This document shows, piece after piece, positions 61,329 to 64,000 of a stretch of DNA of 64,000 nucleotides. The translations under genes and the position numbers were made by a program. Source of the DNA: Reyranella sp. (GTDB lineage Bacteria > Pseudomonadota > Alphaproteobacteria > Reyranellales > Reyranellaceae); the NCBI RefSeq assembly GCF_030651995.1, contig NZ_JAUSBN010000037.1, positions 1 through 64,000 of the forward strand. Reading direction: 5' to 3'. Position 1 is the first letter of the stretch. Each line of letters begins with the position of its first letter. Below the pieces are notes generated by a model. It worked only from the letters and a program-made list of their open reading frames with translations, searched no databases and was not told the origin of the DNA.

Positions 61329-62933
61329 TTACACGGCCCGTTGCAGAATTCCAGCGTCGCGCTCCTGCGGCCGAGATGGCGGTTCGCGCTCAAGCACGGA
61401 GATCTGCCGGTCGATTTCCGCAACGACCGTCTTCGAGAACGGCCCGAGGTGCAGGTAGAGCATGAGCTGGATCACCACGACCTCGAGGGCGGCGGGATTG
61501 TGCCGGGCGATGTCGACGAACGTCCGCCAGAAGTGCCGGGCGAGCAAGGGCCGCACCACGGTCATTCTCCACATCAGCCGCAGCAACGTGTTTCGATCGC
61601 GGGGCGTGACGACCGGTCGGGCCGTCACCGGATGGCTGGGCCGTCGCAGGTTGAGGCCCGATCGGCGGACGCGCTCGAAGTAGGCGCCCGGCCGGTAGAC
61701 GGCTTCGAGAATCGCCTTGTAGTCTTTCAGGATGTCGATGCGAGGCCGTCGGGTCACGAAATTGAGCCCTGCGGTGCATTGATCGCCGAGGCCCTGATCG
61801 GCGAAGGGCAGAAGGCGACCCTCCTTCTCCAGCCGGCGGGTCAGCTGCGTGGTGGGCAGGGCGGTCAGCAGGCCGACCATGCAAACCGGAATGTTGGTGG
61901 CCTCGATGCACTCGATCATCTCCGCGGCCACGCGAAGCTCCTCGGTGTCGAAGCCGACGATGAATCCTGCGATCACCATCATCCCCGCCGCATGGATCTT
62001 GTGTACACTCTCGGCCAGGCTGCGGCGCGTGTTCTGCTTCTTGCGCGTCGAGACGAGCGTTGCGGTATCGGGACTCTCGATGCCGACGAAGATGGCAAAG
62101 AAGTTGGCCCGCTTCAGCATGTCGAGGAGCTCGACGTCGTCGGCCAGGTTGATCGAGGCTTCGGTCGAGAACATGAAGGGATAGCCGGTGCTCTTCTGCC
62201 AGGCCTCGAGGGCGGGAAGGAACTGCTTCAGTGCCTTCTTGTTGCCGATGAGATTGTCGTCGACGAAGTCGACATGGCCGCGATAACCGGCATCGTGCAG
62301 CGCCTGCAGCTCCGCCAGCATCTGCGGCACCGTCTTGGATCGCGGCACGCGGCCGAACAGCTCGATAATGTCGCAGAATTCGCAGTTGAACGGACAGCCG
62401 CGCGAGAACTGCACGCCGACGAAGAGATAGTGGCTGAAATCGATCAGGTCGAAGCGCGGGATCGGACTCTTGGTGATGTCGGTCTTGAACTTCTCGGCCT
62501 CGAACCGCCCGGTCCTGGCGCCCGACTCCCACGCCTCGACGAACTGTCCGATCACGCCCTCGGCCTCGCCGACGACGAGGAAGTCGGCATGATCAAAGAG
62601 TTCGGGACTGGACATGGCGTCCGGCCCTCCGACGACCACCGGCTTGCCCTGCGCCTGAGCCATCCGGATGATCTCGAGCGAATCGACGCGCTGCGGCAAC
62701 ATCCCGCCGGTCATGATCAGGTCGGCCCAGGCGAGGTCGGCCGGGTCGAGCGCCTCGGCATTGCGGTTCACCAGCTTGATGTTCCAGTCGCGCGGCAGCA
62801 ACGCGGCCAGGGTGATGAGACCGAGCGGCGGCGCCGGGCACCGCACCCCGTGGAGATCACACGCCGCCTGCAGGCTCCAGAAGGAGTTCGGATTGAAGCG
62901 CGGGAAGATCATGAGAACATTCGGTGTCGTCAC
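61329..62933 (-). CDS. B12-binding radical SAM protein, DUF4070 type
   Basis: This 534-residue enzyme has a cobalamin-binding N-domain (VLMIFPRFNPNSFWSLQAAC, then VVVGGPDAMSSPELFDHADF) and a radical SAM core with C180, C184 and C187 (GCPFNCEFCDII). The C-terminal DUF4070 region (LGDQCTAGLNFVTRRPRIDI) recalls methylases such as the hopanoid methylases of alphaproteobacteria. The substrate is unknown. A GTG start at 62933 has AAGGAG upstream. Confidence 0.85.
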   Translation of the reverse strand: MTTPNVLMIFPRFNPNSFWSLQAACDLHGVRCPAPPLGLITLAALLPRDWNIKLVNRNAEALDPADLAWADLIMTGGMLPQRVDSLEIIRMAQAQGKPVVVGGPDAMSSPELFDHADFLVVGEAEGVIGQFVEAWESGARTGRFEAEKFKTDITKSPIPRFDLIDFSHYLFVGVQFSRGCPFNCEFCDIIELFGRVPRSKTVPQMLAELQALHDAGYRGHVDFVDDNLIGNKKALKQFLPALEAWQKSTGYPFMFSTEASINLADDVELLDMLKRANFFAIFVGIESPDTATLVSTRKKQNTRRSLAESVHKIHAAGMMVIAGFIVGFDTEELRVAAEMIECIEATNIPVCMVGLLTALPTTQLTRRLEKEGRLLPFADQGLGDQCTAGLNFVTRRPRIDILKDYKAILEAVYRPGAYFERVRRSGLNLRRPSHPVTARPVVTPRDRNTLLRLMWRMTVVRPLLARHFWRTFVDIARHNPAALEVVVIQLMLYLHLGPFSKTVVAEIDRQISVLEREPPSRPQERDAGILQRAV

Positions 62934-63102
62934 GGCCGCTCCTTCGCCTGGGATCAGGGAAAAGCATCAGCAATCGTCGATCGAATGGCGGTTCGTCAGC
63001 TTGCTTACATAAGTCGTAGCGTCGAACTCTCCGGAATTTGAACACACGGGGGCCAACGGCACAATCGCCGCGTCCGCCTGCCCTTACAGTCGTTACGAGG
63101 CG

Positions 63103-63630
63103 TTATCGGGCCGCTTCGTAGACGACATGCAGCGCGCCGCCGCTGCGCGGCTCGCAGGACTTCAAGGTCAGCTTGAGTTCCGGCGTGCCCGGCGCGATGA
63201 GCGGGATGCCGTTGCCCAGCACGATCGGCACGATCGCCATCTCCAGCACGTCCAGCTTGCCGGCCGCGATCATGCCGCGGATCACCTGTGCGCCACCTTC
63301 GACCCATACCCGGGCATAACCACGCGCTTCCAGCTCGGCCGCCACGACCGCGAGATCGCCCGAGCGCGCCTCGACGGCGCCCGGCGCCTCGACCAGCGGA
63401 CGATGGGTCATGACGATCGTCGGCTTTTCGCCGTACGGCCACTCGCCGAAGCCGCGCATGACCTCGTAGGTGTCGCGTCCCATCAGGATCGCATCGATGC
63501 CCGCCATCAGGGAGTCGAAGCCGAAGTCCTGCGGCGGGTAACTCTCCAGCCAGTCGAAGGAGCCATCGGCGCGCGCGATCTTGCCGTCGAGCGACATCGC
63601 GATATGACAGTGCCAGATCGTCCTTCCCAT
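63103..63630 (-). CDS. dihydrofolate reductase/RibD C-terminal family protein
   Basis: This 175-residue protein begins MGRTIWHCHIAMSLDGKIAR and contains VWVEGGAQVIRGMIAAGKLD and MAIVPIVLGNGIPLIAPG, the RibD C-terminal/DHFR-like fold. It may reduce a pteridine or similar substrate with NADPH; the exact one is unknown. The ATG at 63630 has GAGAGGG upstream. Confidence 0.85.
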   Translation of the reverse strand: MGRTIWHCHIAMSLDGKIARADGSFDWLESYPPQDFGFDSLMAGIDAILMGRDTYEVMRGFGEWPYGEKPTIVMTHRPLVEAPGAVEARSGDLAVVAAELEARGYARVWVEGGAQVIRGMIAAGKLDVLEMAIVPIVLGNGIPLIAPGTPELKLTLKSCEPRSGGALHVVYEAAR

Positions 63631-63681
63631 GTGCCCTCTCAAACTAGAGTCTTTCCGAGCGGGATGGAACATACCCCACAG

Positions 63682-63792
63682 CCTCATGCTGAGGAGCGCT
63701 CCAATAGGAGCGCGTCTCGAAGCATGGGCACGAGCACCGCGTCCGCTGCCCGCCCTTCGAGACGGCCGCGATGCGGCCTCCTCAGGGTGAGG
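63682..63792. repeat. palindromic intergenic repeat, copy B
   Basis: Matches copy A (43407-43519) in layout: CCTCATGCTGAGGAGCGCTC, then CGTCTCGAAGCATGGGCACG, then CTTCGAGACGGCCGC and CCTCCTCAGGGTGAGG. Both copies are imperfect palindromes of about 112 bp. Lies between the DHFR-like gene and the porin gene. Confidence 0.7.
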
Positions 63793-63822
63793 TAAGGGGG
63801 GACAACATGAGACGGAAAGACT

Positions 63823-64000
63823 CTAGAACAGCACCGTCAGGCGCAGCGAGAAGACCGCCGCCATCTGCTGCGTCGGCGCCAGGGCCGGCTGGAAGTAGAG
63901 CTGCACGTCGGGCGTGATCAAGAGGTGTCTCACCGACCACGACCAGTAGAGTTCGACCATCGTCTCGCTGGGGTTCACATAGGTGTCGGCATAGAGCGTC
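63823..64000 (-). CDS. outer-membrane porin, C-terminal end (partial)
   Basis: The last 58 residues of a gene running off the right edge are TLYADTYVNPSETMVELYWS, then WSVRHLLITPDVQLYFQPAL, ending SLRLTVLF before TAG. The alternating hydrophobic strands and the final phenylalanine mark an outer-membrane beta barrel. VELYWSWSVRHLLITPDVQL resembles carbohydrate-selective (OprB-like) porins. The upstream part is outside the window. Confidence 0.75.
   Translation of the reverse strand, partial: TLYADTYVNPSETMVELYWSWSVRHLLITPDVQLYFQPALAPTQQMAAVFSLRLTVLF

Overview
The window comes from a GC-rich alphaproteobacterium. The core gene order rplU-rpmA-obgE-proB-proA-nadD/rsfS-rlmH-gpmI-ctpA-yibQ-rppH, a five-gene F1 atpHAGDC operon with no F0 genes attached, and priA/transaldolase/DUF484/xerC next to it are all usual for Hyphomicrobiales- and Rhodospirillales-type genomes. 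The genus cannot be fixed from the sequence alone.

Positions 1-37669 are accessory DNA. The left edge (1-2850) is a graveyard: an IS3 OrfA fragment fused to a resolvase C-terminus, an orphan TRAP solute-binding protein, an IS5-type transposase tail and an Ala-rich exported protein. Next comes a plus-strand trio (3337-6742) of a large serine recombinase, a ParB-like protein and a RepB/ParB-like protein, with a small HTH gene divergent from it. From 32119 down to 7060, on the minus strand, lies a near-complete siphovirus-type late region: HNH nuclease, NUMOD4-HNH nuclease, ParB-methyltransferase, TerS, TerL, portal, protease, capsid, connectors, tail tube, tail-assembly chaperones with a -1 frameshift, a 1300-residue tape measure, tail tip, fibres, and a holin/endolysin lysis cassette. 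A plus-strand toxin-antitoxin pair sits between terS and the methyltransferase. No phage repressor or replication genes are visible.

From 32246 to 37425 is a lower-GC mosaic: two DUF3489 genes, a 66-bp direct repeat flanking a membrane protein, strong hairpins, and a DUF302 / MarR / tripartite-tricarboxylate (Bug) binding-protein cluster bracketed by one truncated and one full DUF6362 gene. The island ends at a tRNA-Ser(CGA) gene (37670-37759), whose 3' end faces it, so this tRNA is the likely integration site or boundary.

Positions 37760-64000 are core genome: ribosomal proteins and Obg; proline synthesis; a NadD-RsfS fusion; RlmH; glycolysis (GpmI); envelope proteins (CtpA, YibQ-like); RNA decay (RppH); ATP synthase F1; replication restart (PriA); transaldolase; chromosome dimer resolution (XerC); an Asp/Glu-type racemase; a GNAT; a B12-radical SAM enzyme; a DHFR-like reductase; and the C-terminus of a porin running off the right edge. 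Two copies of an imperfect palindromic intergenic repeat and one separate perfect 25-bp inverted repeat lie in this half.

The most unusual items are the in-frame NadD-RsfS fusion with a Lys/Ala tail, the recombinase-ParB-RepB trio joined to a phage late module that lacks early genes, and the textbook slippery heptamer in the tail-chaperone gene.
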